A stretch of 64,000 nt of DNA from Thiomicrospira cyclica ALM1 (GTDB lineage Bacteria; Pseudomonadota; Gammaproteobacteria; Thiomicrospirales; Thiomicrospiraceae), in contig NC_015581.1 in assembly GCF_000214825.1 (NCBI RefSeq), positions 930,001 through 994,000 of the forward strand, read 5' to 3'. The first letter of the stretch is position 1, and each line of letters begins with the position of its first letter. The translations under genes were made by a program, and so were the position numbers. Positions 9,199 to 17,816 of this stretch are shown here, one piece after another. The notes under the pieces are model-generated. The model did not search any database, had not been told where the DNA came from, and saw only the letters and a program-made list of their open reading frames with translations.

Positions 9199-10568
9199 TA
9201 GTCATCATCCAAAATGAGCACGCCGGTGGCAACTTTCTGATTATCAAGGCTTACAAAGGGTTTAAAGCGGAATAGGTCGCCGTTCTCGCCTTGTAACACC
9301 GGAATTCCCAAGTTTTCGGCTAAATGACTATGAGCCTTCAAATGTTCCGCTTCGCCATGCACTGGAATGAGTAATGGGGGTTGCAGGGCTTCGTAGAGCT
9401 TAATCATATCGCCCTGACGGGGGTGACCCGAAACATGCAAATGAAGCTCCGGATGATCTTCGGCATGGATCACGGTCAGTTGTAATCGAATCAGTGCCCG
9501 CTCTAACTGACGAATGCGGGTGATGTTATCGGGAATCCGAATCGCACTGAAAATCACGGTGTCACCTGGATCCAACTCTAAAAATCGATGTTGTTGTTTG
9601 GCTAACCGCCATAAACCTGCGTTAGGTTCACCTTGCGAACCCGTCGTCACTAACAGCACTTCATCTTTAGGTAAATAGCCTAAATCTTTGAGCGCAATCG
9701 GTTGTAACTCCTGTGGCCAATAGCCCAACTGACGAGCGGTGGCGACCATATTTTCGAGCGCCCGCCCAGCTAGGGCAAAAAAGCGACCACTGGCTTTGGC
9801 AACGCGGGCGAGGGTAATTAGACGGGCAATATTGCTACTGAAACAACTCACCACCACCCGACCGGGTTGGTTTTGCACCAGCTTTAATAGATCGGGGAAG
9901 CAGGCGCTTTCAGAGGCGGTCTGACCGGGCTTGATCGCATTGGTTGAATCAGCTACCACCGCTAATAAATCTTGGCCGGCGAGGTCTTTAAAAGCCGCCA
10001 GATTAAATGGTTGATCCACCAAGGGTTTCGCGTCAATTTTCCAGTCACCGGTGTGTAATACATAACCTAAAGGCGTGTTGATAACCAAGCTGTGTGATTG
10101 GGGAATCGAATGAGTCACCTGCAACCAATTAACATTGAAAGGCCCAATTTGGTAGTGTTGATGGGGTGTAATGGTGATCAGCTCCACCTTATCCAATAAT
10201 TCGGCTTCGGCAAATTTGCGCCGAATGAGTGCCATCGCAAACGGACTGGCATAGATAGGTTTGCGCAGTTTGGGCCACAAGTGTACCAGCGCTCCAATAT
10301 GGTCTTCGTGCCCGTGGGTAATGACAATGCCACTGAGCTTGCTGATGAAGGGCATTAAGGGGGCAGGGTTAGCAATCACCCGCTGAAATTGCATACTTGA
10401 GCCCTTAATCGGCTCAAAGCCTAGGCCGCAATCGACCATAAGATAATGACCATCATGACCATAGAGCATCATATTTTGGCCGATTTCACCAACGCCACCT
10501 AAAGGTAGGCACCAAAAATCACGCGGATTGGGAATGGGGAGCTGTAACAAGGGTGTGCTTGGGTTCAT
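9198..10568 (-). CDS. rnj: Ribonuclease J-like metallo-beta-lactamase (short form)
   Basis: A beta-CASP metallo-beta-lactamase RNase related to RNase J (exo/endo-RNase of mRNA decay and rRNA maturation). The zinc motif THGHEDHIGA is at residues about 84-93, and HTGDWKIDAKP, ADSTNA, TTGSQGEP, and the late SGHPRQGD and IPVHGEAEH motifs are all present. At 456 residues it lacks the C-terminal dimerisation domain of the ~550-residue Firmicute enzymes. The start is the ATG overlapping the stop of the preceding gene (TAATG); upstream in-frame codons lie inside that gene. Nearby genes for a [2Fe-2S] protein and a flavodoxin are unexpected partners for an RNase. Confidence 0.9.
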   Translation of the reverse strand: MNPSTPLLQLPIPNPRDFWCLPLGGVGEIGQNMMLYGHDGHYLMVDCGLGFEPIKGSSMQFQRVIANPAPLMPFISKLSGIVITHGHEDHIGALVHLWPKLRKPIYASPFAMALIRRKFAEAELLDKVELITITPHQHYQIGPFNVNWLQVTHSIPQSHSLVINTPLGYVLHTGDWKIDAKPLVDQPFNLAAFKDLAGQDLLAVVADSTNAIKPGQTASESACFPDLLKLVQNQPGRVVVSCFSSNIARLITLARVAKASGRFFALAGRALENMVATARQLGYWPQELQPIALKDLGYLPKDEVLLVTTGSQGEPNAGLWRLAKQQHRFLELDPGDTVIFSAIRIPDNITRIRQLERALIRLQLTVIHAEDHPELHLHVSGHPRQGDMIKLYEALQPPLLIPVHGEAEHLKAHSHLAENLGIPVLQGENGDLFRFKPFVSLDNQKVATGVLILDDD

Positions 10569-10870
10569 TAAGCGTCTTTTAGTTTTTGGATGGCATCGAG
10601 TAGGTGTTTTAGTTGTAATTTGCAACAGCCAGTACCATCGCCCGCCATGCAAGCTTCGCGAATTTGTGCCATTGAGCCGGCACCTTCGTGCATGGCTCGG
10701 ATGACGCGTTTTTTGGCAATACTATTACAGACACAGAGGTTATCGTCCAGATCTCGAGTCAGGATTTCTGGAAGATGCGCGATTAATTCCTCATAAGTGA
10801 AGCGATTCGCCAGTTGGCTAAAATCGTATTCAATACTGTCAAAACGGTGCGGTCGCATTAACCTACTCAA
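10568..10870 (-). CDS. BFD-like [2Fe-2S] protein with altered Cys spacing
   Basis: A 100-residue protein whose second half (about 44-95) matches the bacterioferritin-associated ferredoxin-like domain: CVC at residues 46-48, then REACMAGDGTGCC, with cysteines at 74, 82 and 83. Canonical BFD domains end in C-x2-C (as in NirB and NasA here); this protein has adjacent cysteines instead, so either the cluster ligand set is unusual (perhaps using Cys74) or the cluster is lost. The N-terminal ~40 residues are not recognised. It is the first gene of an operon with RNase J and flavodoxin. A TATAAT-like hexamer on its strand lies at 10893-10898, without a clear -35 element. Confidence 0.75.
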   Translation of the reverse strand: MSRLMRPHRFDSIEYDFSQLANRFTYEELIAHLPEILTRDLDDNLCVCNSIAKKRVIRAMHEGAGSMAQIREACMAGDGTGCCKLQLKHLLDAIQKLKDA

Positions 10871-10965
10871 TGACTCGGTTTAAATTGCAATTATTATACG
10901 AACTCCACTCAAAAAATGGCGATAAAAACTAGCAATAGTGATCTTTTATGCGCAATCAACTTGTT

Positions 10966-10971
10966 TATAAT
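10966..10971 (+). promoter_or_regulatory. Probable -10 box of dusA
   Basis: A perfect TATAAT lies 39 bases before the GTG start of dusA. No good -35 hexamer is seen at 16-18 bases. If it is used, transcription would begin near 10978, after the alternative ATG at 10948, which favours the GTG start. Confidence 0.4.
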
Positions 10972-11010
10972 GGAACCAGCTTGTTAATTACGAGAACTAT
11001 TGAGAACCTT

Positions 11011-12066
11011 GTGACACTATCATCTTCTTATTCAAACAGCGCCAACGGATTCTCGGTGGCGCCCATGCTCGATTGGACGGATCGCCATTGCCGTTATTTT
11101 CATCGTTTAATGACTCAGCAGGCGTGGCTCTATTCTGAAATGGTGACCACTGGAGCGATGATTTATGGCAATAATTTACCGCGTTTTATTGGTCGCGATC
11201 CGGCTGACAAGCCCGTGGTATTGCAGTTGGGGGGATCAAAACCTGACGAACTGGCTCAGTGCGCTAAGCTGGGAGAAGAGTGGGGCTATAACGAAATTAA
11301 CCTGAATGTCGGCTGTCCCAGTGATCGGGTGCAGAATAATCTCATTGGTGCCTGTTTAATGGCGCATCCGGCTTTAGTCGCTGACGGTGTTGCTGCGATG
11401 AAGGACGCAGTGACGATTCCGGTGACCGTGAAATGTCGGATTGGGATTGATGATCAAGAAGATTATCAAACCTTAGCGGCATTTATAGCAGGCCTGGTAG
11501 CGGCCGGTGTCGATGGGGTGATCATTCATGCACGTAAAGCCTGGCTACAAGGCTTATCGCCAAAGGAAAATCGCGATGTGCCACCCCTCAACTACACCTG
11601 GGTTCATCAAATTAAAGCGGATTTTCCCCAGTTAGCGATTAGTATCAATGGTGGTTTAAAAACTCTAGCCGATGCCCAGTCACATTTATGTGAATGTGAT
11701 GGCTTGGTTGGCGTCGATGGCGTGATGATGGGACGGGCGATTTATGAAAATCCTTATCTGCTGGCCGATGTCGATGGTGAATTTTATGCTGATCAGCGTC
11801 CGGCTTTATCACGCGGTGACGTTTTAATGGCCATCTATCCTTATATTGAACAGCACTTGCAAAACGGCGGTCGCTTAAATCATATTACTCGGCATATGAT
11901 GGGCTTATTTCACGGCTGTCCTGGCGGACGCTTATGGCGACGGAGCTTATCCGAGCAGGCCTGCTTGCCTAATGCGGGTATTGAGGTTTTGCAACAGGCT
12001 TATCAACGAGTGCAAATAGAAACCGAGCGGATGGCGGAACAGGAGGCGCGGCGTGCTGTATCTTGA
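11011..12066 (+). CDS. dusA: tRNA-dihydrouridine synthase A
   Basis: Flavoenzyme that reduces uridines in the tRNA D-loop (positions 20/20a in the DusA class). The conserved start APMLDWTDRHCRYFHRL follows soon after the N terminus; LNVGCPSDRVQ holds the catalytic Cys; IHARKAWLQGLSPKENR is the DusA signature, and an NGG/GVDGVMMGRA flavin phosphate motif follows. From the GTG at 11011 it has 351 residues, close to the usual 330-345; an ATG at 10948 would add 21 unconserved residues and lies upstream of the TATAAT box. The 3' end overlaps xseA by 14 bases. Two CAGGCCTG palindromes are inside. Confidence 0.93.
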   Translation: MTLSSSYSNSANGFSVAPMLDWTDRHCRYFHRLMTQQAWLYSEMVTTGAMIYGNNLPRFIGRDPADKPVVLQLGGSKPDELAQCAKLGEEWGYNEINLNVGCPSDRVQNNLIGACLMAHPALVADGVAAMKDAVTIPVTVKCRIGIDDQEDYQTLAAFIAGLVAAGVDGVIIHARKAWLQGLSPKENRDVPPLNYTWVHQIKADFPQLAISINGGLKTLADAQSHLCECDGLVGVDGVMMGRAIYENPYLLADVDGEFYADQRPALSRGDVLMAIYPYIEQHLQNGGRLNHITRHMMGLFHGCPGGRLWRRSLSEQACLPNAGIEVLQQAYQRVQIETERMAEQEARRAVS

Positions 12067-13636
12067 AGTACCTTTTGCCCAAAAAGAACAGGCCAAGTCT
12101 TTGGGCGCGCGTTGGGATCCCTTAAAGAAAAAGTGGTATTTACCAGAAGCAGAACATAAAGATTTAACGCCTTTCCAGGCCTGGTTGCCAACCGGTCAGT
12201 TATTGGGGGCAGGGCTGGTTCCAACACCTGTTGCTGTCGATTCCGTCGATGCGAAAGATCAATCTGCCCTTAGCCTGAGCGAACTGCTCGGTCAAGTGCA
12301 GCAACAATTGCAGCTCAGCTTTAATCAGCCTTTGTGGGTTAAGGCCGAGATTGCCAATTTATCTGAGCGAAGAGGGCATTGGTATTTAGAATTGAGCGAA
12401 ACCAATGACCAGGGGCAAAGTTTGGCCAGTTGTCGTGCGATGATTTGGGCTTCTCAAGCCGACTCATTATTAGCGTCATTTGAGCAGGTAACCGGCAGTT
12501 CCTTGGCCGATGGTCAACAGGTGTTGGTTCAGGTGCAGGTTAATTTTCATGAACGCTTCGGTTTTTCATTGGTCATTGTGGGTATTGATCCGAGTTTTAC
12601 TTTAGGTGCTATTGAAGCCAATCTGATTGCGATTCGACAAGCCTTAATTAAGCAGGGCATCTATCAACACAACAAGCGCTTTGCTTGGCCGAGTGATTTT
12701 TTTCGAATAGCGGTGATTGCACCACCGAAAGCCGCTGGGTTAGGGGATTTTAGAACCGAAGCCGATCATCTCGCTAAGCATCAGCTTTGTGAATTCAGTT
12801 ATTTTTATAGCAGTTTTCAAGGTGAAAATACCGCTGAGGAACTGGCTACGGCATTTGAAGCGGTTATCGCACGCCACAAGTATCAGGCTTTTGATGCGTT
12901 GGTCATTATTCGCGGTGGCGGCGCTAAATTGGATCTTAACCCACTGAACACCTGGTCATTGGCAAGTTTAATTGCACAAGCGCCTTTACCGGTTTTTACA
13001 GGGATTGGTCACGAACGGGATAACACCATCTTGGATGAAGTGGCGAATCGTCGTTTTGATACACCGAGTAAGGTGATTGCGGCTATTTGCCAACAACTCG
13101 TGCATTCAGCCAAACAGACGAACCAGGCCTGGCAGCAGATTCAACAAACCAGTTTGATGCAGTTACAACAAGCAAAATCGCATTTAAATCAATTAAAACA
13201 ACAGGTTAATTTTCAGCAGACTCGACAAATTAGCCATTGGCAACAACAGTTAACCCCGTTATATCAACAGATTCACTATACCAGTTTGCGTCAAATTAAC
13301 GTGGTACGCATTCAGCTTGATAACCACATGACCCAAATGCGCCAGCAGGCCTGGCGACCGATTCAGCCCCTTAAAATTCAATTGGCGAATTGGCACCAGC
13401 AATTGAACACGCAAGCCCTGCAACAAGTAAGACAACAACGTCATGCCTGTCAGCAGTGGATTGGGTTTATTTTAAGTGCCGGACCACAAACTCAATTAAA
13501 ACGGGGCTTTGCCTTGGCAAAAACCGCTAATGGACAACCCATCTTAACTGCTAAAGCAGCCCAACAAGCTCAGCAGTTTGATCTTGAATTTGCCGATGGA
13601 TTGGTTAGCGTGAACCTACAGACGAATAAAGATTAA
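12053..13636 (+). CDS. xseA: Exodeoxyribonuclease VII large subunit with N-terminal DUF5710-like domain
   Basis: Large subunit of exonuclease VII, which degrades single-stranded DNA with XseB. The XseA body begins near residue 75 (LSLSELLGQVQQQLQL), with an OB-fold domain, the catalytic region (IAVIAPPKAAGLGDF, IIRGGGAKLDLNPLN, FTGIGHERDNTILDE) and a long Gln-rich coiled-coil C terminus. The protein is 527 residues against ~450 for E. coli, because residues 1-45 form a separate module (VPFAQKEQAKSLGARWDPLK, then KKWYLP) that resembles DUF5710. The GTG start at 12053 has an AGGAGG site 6 bases upstream within dusA, so the extra domain is really translated. Three CAGGCCTG palindromes encode Gln-Ala-Trp. 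Confidence 0.94.
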   Translation: MLYLEVPFAQKEQAKSLGARWDPLKKKWYLPEAEHKDLTPFQAWLPTGQLLGAGLVPTPVAVDSVDAKDQSALSLSELLGQVQQQLQLSFNQPLWVKAEIANLSERRGHWYLELSETNDQGQSLASCRAMIWASQADSLLASFEQVTGSSLADGQQVLVQVQVNFHERFGFSLVIVGIDPSFTLGAIEANLIAIRQALIKQGIYQHNKRFAWPSDFFRIAVIAPPKAAGLGDFRTEADHLAKHQLCEFSYFYSSFQGENTAEELATAFEAVIARHKYQAFDALVIIRGGGAKLDLNPLNTWSLASLIAQAPLPVFTGIGHERDNTILDEVANRRFDTPSKVIAAICQQLVHSAKQTNQAWQQIQQTSLMQLQQAKSHLNQLKQQVNFQQTRQISHWQQQLTPLYQQIHYTSLRQINVVRIQLDNHMTQMRQQAWRPIQPLKIQLANWHQQLNTQALQQVRQQRHACQQWIGFILSAGPQTQLKRGFALAKTANGQPILTAKAAQQAQQFDLEFADGLVSVNLQTNKD

Positions 13637-13649
13637 TTAGGAGTAATTT

Positions 13650-13874
13650 ATGACGACGAAAAATAATAAAGAAGCCCAAAGTTTTAAAGATAACTATGCA
13701 CGTTTACAAGAAATCGCTCAACAGTTGAGCCAATCCGATGCGGTTGATATTGATCAGTTAGTGCCGATGGTCGATGAGGCGAGCAAAGCTTACCAACTAT
13801 GTAAATCTCGCTTAGATGCGGTTGAAGCGGCTTTAAGTCAACGGATTGAGCAGGAAGATCAGGGTGATAAGTAG
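13650..13874 (+). CDS. xseB: Exodeoxyribonuclease VII small subunit
   Basis: A 74-residue partner of XseA, of normal family length. The pattern FKDNYARLQEIAQQLSQSDA, then a short acidic linker and a second helix (LVPMVDEASKAYQLCKSRLD), is the expected two-helix hairpin. The start has a clear AGGAG site, and the gene begins 13 bases after xseA. A strong bidirectional hairpin terminator follows. Confidence 0.92.
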   Translation: MTTKNNKEAQSFKDNYARLQEIAQQLSQSDAVDIDQLVPMVDEASKAYQLCKSRLDAVEAALSQRIEQEDQGDK

Positions 13875-13920
13875 ATCAATATTGAATTTAACATAATATA
13901 CATTATGCGAACACTCGATC

Positions 13921-13966
13921 ATCTAAAAAAAGCGGTAGATAGACATCCTATTACCGCTTTACGCTT
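13921..13966. terminator. Bidirectional terminator between xseB and a convergent gene
   Basis: A 9-bp perfect stem, AAAGCGGTA (13929-13937) with TACCGCTTT (13952-13960), is extended inward by ATAG/CTAT around a 5-base loop. It has an A-run on the left and a T-rich stretch on the right, so it can serve xseB (+) and the minus-strand gene at 13991. Confidence 0.85.
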
Positions 13967-13990
13967 TTCAACTATTGCCGTTTTGTACTA

Positions 13991-14440
13991 CTAACCCATC
14001 TGGTTAAAGACAACAAAATACGCAAACACAGAAATAAACGCCATTAACAATGGAATCCAAGCTTTCTCTTCACCACGCGACAAACCAATGCCCCCAGCTA
14101 CCACCGCCAATACGGCACCAATCCATGAAATGGGTGGCATCACAAATGCAAAGAAAATTGCAATAATACCGGCAATCATCCCTAAAGTGGTCGCATTACC
14201 AGGTTTATAGCTCTTAGTATTACGCATATCATCTTGTAAGCTACGACTAGTTTCTAAACGTGAAACAATGGCACTGACTTCCGCATCAGTTAACTCACCC
14301 TCAGCGAGTAATTCAGCATCAGACATCCCAAAGCTTAACCTACGCTGTTTTATTAAGCTTTTGACGACATCATCCCAATTCGCATTATCGGGTAAATTGT
14401 TAATCATTTCAGCGGCTTGTTGTTTTGTGCTCACACTCAT
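13991..14440 (-). CDS. Small membrane protein of unknown function
   Basis: A 149-residue protein that I do not recognise. The first ~80 residues are soluble and helical (two-helix pattern with SFGMSDAELLAEGELTDAEV). They are followed by three hydrophobic segments at about 85-103, 106-121 and 128-146, separated by a short charged loop (SRGEEKAW). The start has a GGAG site at good spacing, and a TATAAT (14473-14478, minus strand) lies 33 bases upstream of the start. It is monocistronic between a shared terminator and the divergent rpoN. No functional claim is made. Confidence 0.75.
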   Translation of the reverse strand: MSVSTKQQAAEMINNLPDNANWDDVVKSLIKQRRLSFGMSDAELLAEGELTDAEVSAIVSRLETSRSLQDDMRNTKSYKPGNATTLGMIAGIIAIFFAFVMPPISWIGAVLAVVAGGIGLSRGEEKAWIPLLMAFISVFAYFVVFNQMG

Positions 14441-14472
14441 TCTAGTCTCCTTTTTGTTTGCTACTATTTGTT

Positions 14473-14478
14473 ATTATA
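14473..14478 (-). promoter_or_regulatory. Probable -10 box of the small membrane protein gene
   Basis: Perfect TATAAT on the minus strand, 33 bases before the start codon; the -35 region is weak. Confidence 0.35.
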
Positions 14479-14593
14479 GCCATAAATATCGGGCTTGCGT
14501 TAAATTGACTTAGAGTTTAACTAAAGTGTTAGTGTTCTTGGTAAAATATACAAAAATTACAAAACATGATGTTCTGCTGAGGAGACAGATTTA

Positions 14594-16129
14594 ATGGCCA
14601 TGATGCCAGGTTTACAAATAAACATTGGCCAACAGCTTAGGTTAACGCCACAGTTACAGCAATCAATAAAGATTTTGCAGTACTCAGCCCTAGAATTACA
14701 GCAAACGATTGCAACTACGTTGGAAAGTAATTTTATGCTTGAAGTAGCTGAAGAGGACTCCATTGACTTTGAAACAGACTATGAGCAAGATATCGCTTCT
14801 CGCAATGACAATGGCAACGCAGATAAAGACCCAAACGATAGTGATTATAGCGAACCAGCTGACCTCGATTTACAAAACAACACGAGTGCTAATGATGATG
14901 CATTCAGTACCGATTATGCCTGGGAAGATATTTATGCCGACCGTCAAATGGCGAATGATTCTCCCTGCTCGGTTACTCGTGATAATAATGAGTTTATTGC
15001 GCCCGAAAACTACACCGCAGCGCATACAAGCTTGCATAATCACCTAACCTGGCAGACTGATACTTATGCTTGGTCATCTGACATTGAAGCTTACATTGCC
15101 TCCTATTTGATTGATGAAATTGATGATGAAGGCTATTTACGAACGCCCTTGGGTGATATGCTCATGCAACTACAAGGTCAGCTAGAAAATGCGTCGCTGT
15201 GTTTGCGAGACCTCGAAGCTGTTTTGGCGGTTATTCAACAGTTTGAGCCGACCGGTGTGGGGGCGCGTGATCTCGCGGAGTGCTTGGTTCTACAGTTAAA
15301 AGCACAAAAGCAAACTCCTTTTCATGTTACCGCGATGCAGTTAATTCAACGCCATTTTGATTGGCTAACTTATCACGATTTTAAACGCATTAAGAAAAGT
15401 TATGGTCTCACAGATGCCCAACTAGAAACCTTGATAGCGCTAATTCAATCATTAGATCCTCGACCTGGCCGTCAGTTTGCAAGCACTGAATCTGAAGTGA
15501 TTATTCCAGATTTGATACTTAAACGTCGTGCCCAAGGATGGTTAGTAGAGCTCAATACCAAAGCCTTTCCTAACTTGCAGGTCAATCAAGCTTATATTAA
15601 TTTAAGTGATTCTATTAAGGATCAAGATGCGATAAGACAAATTAAAGAACAGCTTAATGAAGCACGTAATTTAATTAAAAGCGTTCACCATCGTGGTGAA
15701 ACGCTTCTTCGCGTGGGACGTTTTATTGTCGAGCGCCAATATCGTTTTTTTGAAGAAGGTGAGCAAGCCATGCAACCCCTGGTGTTGCGAGAAGTTGCCG
15801 AGTTTTTGGAGTTGCATGAATCAACAATATCACGAGCAACCAGTCAAAAATATATACAAACCCCAAGGGGCGTTTTTGAGTTAAAGTATTTTTTCTCGAG
15901 TGGTGTCAGCCAATTTGGTAATGAAGATCAATCTTCCATTGCCATCAAAGCCCACATCAAAGAACTCATCGCGCTAGAAGATCCTAAAAAGCCGATTAGT
16001 GATAATAAACTGATGGATTTATTAAGTGAAAAGGATATTAATGTTGCCAGACGAACGATTGCAAAATATCGCGAAGCGCTGGGCATCCCCTCTTCCAGTG
16101 ACCGCAAAAAACGCGTAGGATTACGCTAA
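14594..16129 (+). CDS. rpoN: RNA polymerase sigma-54 factor
   Basis: Sigma-54, which directs RNA polymerase to -24/-12 promoters and needs enhancer-binding ATPases. The Gln-rich region I is at residues about 4-50 (LQINIGQQLRLTPQLQQSIK), an acidic region II follows (about 55-110), then the core-binding domain (QFEPTGVGARDLAECL), the helix-turn-helix (LRKVAEFLE-like LREVAEFLELHESTISRAT) and the RpoN box (ARRTIAKYREALGIP) near the C terminus. At 511 residues it is slightly longer than usual. The start has GAGGAG at good spacing. The usual neighbours (lptB, hpf, ptsN, rapZ) are absent; it is followed by a cupin gene and a two-component pair. Confidence 0.96.
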   Translation: MAMMPGLQINIGQQLRLTPQLQQSIKILQYSALELQQTIATTLESNFMLEVAEEDSIDFETDYEQDIASRNDNGNADKDPNDSDYSEPADLDLQNNTSANDDAFSTDYAWEDIYADRQMANDSPCSVTRDNNEFIAPENYTAAHTSLHNHLTWQTDTYAWSSDIEAYIASYLIDEIDDEGYLRTPLGDMLMQLQGQLENASLCLRDLEAVLAVIQQFEPTGVGARDLAECLVLQLKAQKQTPFHVTAMQLIQRHFDWLTYHDFKRIKKSYGLTDAQLETLIALIQSLDPRPGRQFASTESEVIIPDLILKRRAQGWLVELNTKAFPNLQVNQAYINLSDSIKDQDAIRQIKEQLNEARNLIKSVHHRGETLLRVGRFIVERQYRFFEEGEQAMQPLVLREVAEFLELHESTISRATSQKYIQTPRGVFELKYFFSSGVSQFGNEDQSSIAIKAHIKELIALEDPKKPISDNKLMDLLSEKDINVARRTIAKYREALGIPSSSDRKKRVGLR

Positions 16130-16161
16130 CTACTTTTAAGCTTATATCGAGGACAATAATT

Positions 16162-17094
16162 ATGCTAAGTCGTCAGCCCATTGAACAAATTCAACAGCAA
16201 TCTCAACAGCAATGGCAACGCCATGCGCAATTTAAAGAATATATGTCGGCGGTAAACCCACCCATGCCCAAAATTGAGGTGAACTTTTTTGATCACACTC
16301 TACATGAGCAAGGGGCAACCCGCGTTATTCCTTTCGACTTAAGCGCACAACTTGAAACGGCTTACCCAGCCAGCACCCCTAATTTGATGGCTAATTTTAT
16401 CCGTATTCTTGATGGCACTTCATTACGTACCGACGCCCAGGCTACCTCACACATGTTTTATGTGATTAAAGGTTGTGGTCGCACGCAAATGCAAAATGGC
16501 ACAATCGAGTGGAAGGAAGGTGACCTCTTTACCCTCCCCGCGGTTCCTGATGCTTTGCATAGTGCCAGTTGTGATTCCGCTCTTTATTGGGTTCATGATC
16601 AACCGTTACTGGATTACCTTGGTGTTATGCCCAAGCAACAGCATTTTGAACCCGTGCTCTATACCAAAGATGTGTTAGACAATGAACTAGCGAAGGTGCG
16701 CGCTGAAGGTACCGGACGTAACCGCACTGGTGTGCTACTCTCCAACCCCAATTTCCCATTAACCATGACACTAACCCACACGCTTTGGTCACTTTATAAT
16801 GCCCTACCAGCGGGTATTGCACAAAAACCACATCGTCACAACTCGATTGCGGTGGACTATGTTGTATCAGCGGGTCCGGATACTTATACGCTGATTGGCA
16901 AGTCTTTGGATGAAAACGGTCAGATTGTTGATCCGATTAAAGCACCTTGGGTTGCTGGATCCGTATTTATTACTCCGCCGGGCTGGTGGCACTCTCATCA
17001 CAACCTTTCCGATGAAGATGCTGTGGTATTGCCAATTCAAGATGCCGGTTTAATTATGAATATGCAGATTCTTGATTTCCAATACGTTAAATAA
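16162..17094 (+). CDS. Bicupin protein, gentisate 1,2-dioxygenase-like
   Basis: A 310-residue two-cupin protein resembling gentisate/hydroxynaphthoate dioxygenases. The N-terminal cupin (about 90-150) has SHMFYVIKGCGRTQ and EWKEGDLFTLP but lacks the HxH metal motif usual there. The C-terminal cupin (about 215-300) has PHRHNS and GWWHSHHN, which could hold a metal. Because the usual metal site is changed, ring cleavage of gentisate is doubtful, and a sensory or other dioxygenase role is possible. The start has a GAGG site. It stands between rpoN and a response regulator that begins 5 bases after its stop, so it is probably co-transcribed with the two-component genes. Confidence 0.75.
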   Translation: MLSRQPIEQIQQQSQQQWQRHAQFKEYMSAVNPPMPKIEVNFFDHTLHEQGATRVIPFDLSAQLETAYPASTPNLMANFIRILDGTSLRTDAQATSHMFYVIKGCGRTQMQNGTIEWKEGDLFTLPAVPDALHSASCDSALYWVHDQPLLDYLGVMPKQQHFEPVLYTKDVLDNELAKVRAEGTGRNRTGVLLSNPNFPLTMTLTHTLWSLYNALPAGIAQKPHRHNSIAVDYVVSAGPDTYTLIGKSLDENGQIVDPIKAPWVAGSVFITPPGWWHSHHNLSDEDAVVLPIQDAGLIMNMQILDFQYVK

Positions 17095-17099
17095 GTCGC

Positions 17100-17816
17100 G
17101 TGTTGGCTAAAACGTCTTGTTCACAGGGTTGGGTGTTGCTTGTTGAAGACGACCCCAGCCAATTGACGAACCTTTCGGCTGCGCTGGAGGAGGCGAAGTT
17201 TGATGTTATTTTGGCAACCAACTTAGACGAAGCTCTTGCGCAGTTAACCCAATACCCGATTGATATTCTTGCCAGTGATATTATTTTGCATGGTGATTTT
17301 GATGCTGGTTTTAAGCTGGCAAATTATGTGCGTAAGCAGTACCCTCAACTTCCTATCATTTTTTTGTCAGAACGTAGAGAAGCTGAAGATGTTTGGCAAG
17401 GCCATCAGCTCGGTGCGCTCGATTATTTGGCGAAGCCGCTACATATTCCATTACTCATTCAAAAACTGCAAAATTTATTGCGCATTACGCAAGGACGTCA
17501 AACCACAAAATCCGAAGGGTTCGCTGCAATTGTAGATCTAAAATTATATCTCCACCCCACCCATGCCAAAGTCCATTGGCAAGACCAGCCGATTAACCTC
17601 ACCTTGACGGAATTTGAAATGCTGTTTGAGTTTGCCCAACAACCGGCGGAATCTTTAATCAGCTATGCCGACTTAACAAAAGCGACGCAAGGTGTGGTCG
17701 AACGAAATACCATTAACACTCATATTTGCCGTATTCGCAATGCGTTTCGTAAACAGGATTCCAGCTTTGATCATATTCAAAACGTTTACGGTCGAGGTTA
17801 TAAGTGGCGCCGCTAA
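17100..17816 (+). CDS. Two-component response regulator, OmpR-like
   Basis: A 238-residue response regulator. The receiver domain (about 10-130) has acidic residues EDD (16-18), the likely phosphoacceptor Asp60 after ILAS, and a late Lys in YLAKPL. The C-terminal winged helix (about 145-235) has LTLTEFEMLFEFAQQPAE and ends in VYGRGYKWRR, as in the OmpR/PhoB family. The start is GTG at 17100 (TTG at 17103 is an alternative); no strong ribosome-binding site is visible, which may mean coupling to the upstream cupin gene. The kinase gene overlaps by 13 bases. The target genes are unknown. Confidence 0.88.
   Translation: MLAKTSCSQGWVLLVEDDPSQLTNLSAALEEAKFDVILATNLDEALAQLTQYPIDILASDIILHGDFDAGFKLANYVRKQYPQLPIIFLSERREAEDVWQGHQLGALDYLAKPLHIPLLIQKLQNLLRITQGRQTTKSEGFAAIVDLKLYLHPTHAKVHWQDQPINLTLTEFEMLFEFAQQPAESLISYADLTKATQGVVERNTINTHICRIRNAFRKQDSSFDHIQNVYGRGYKWRR

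Noticed and set aside
13389-13410. TGGCAC...TTG sequence in xseA resembling a sigma-54 promoter
   Set aside because: Spacing and the -12 element do not match, it lies deep in a coding region, and no downstream gene needs it.
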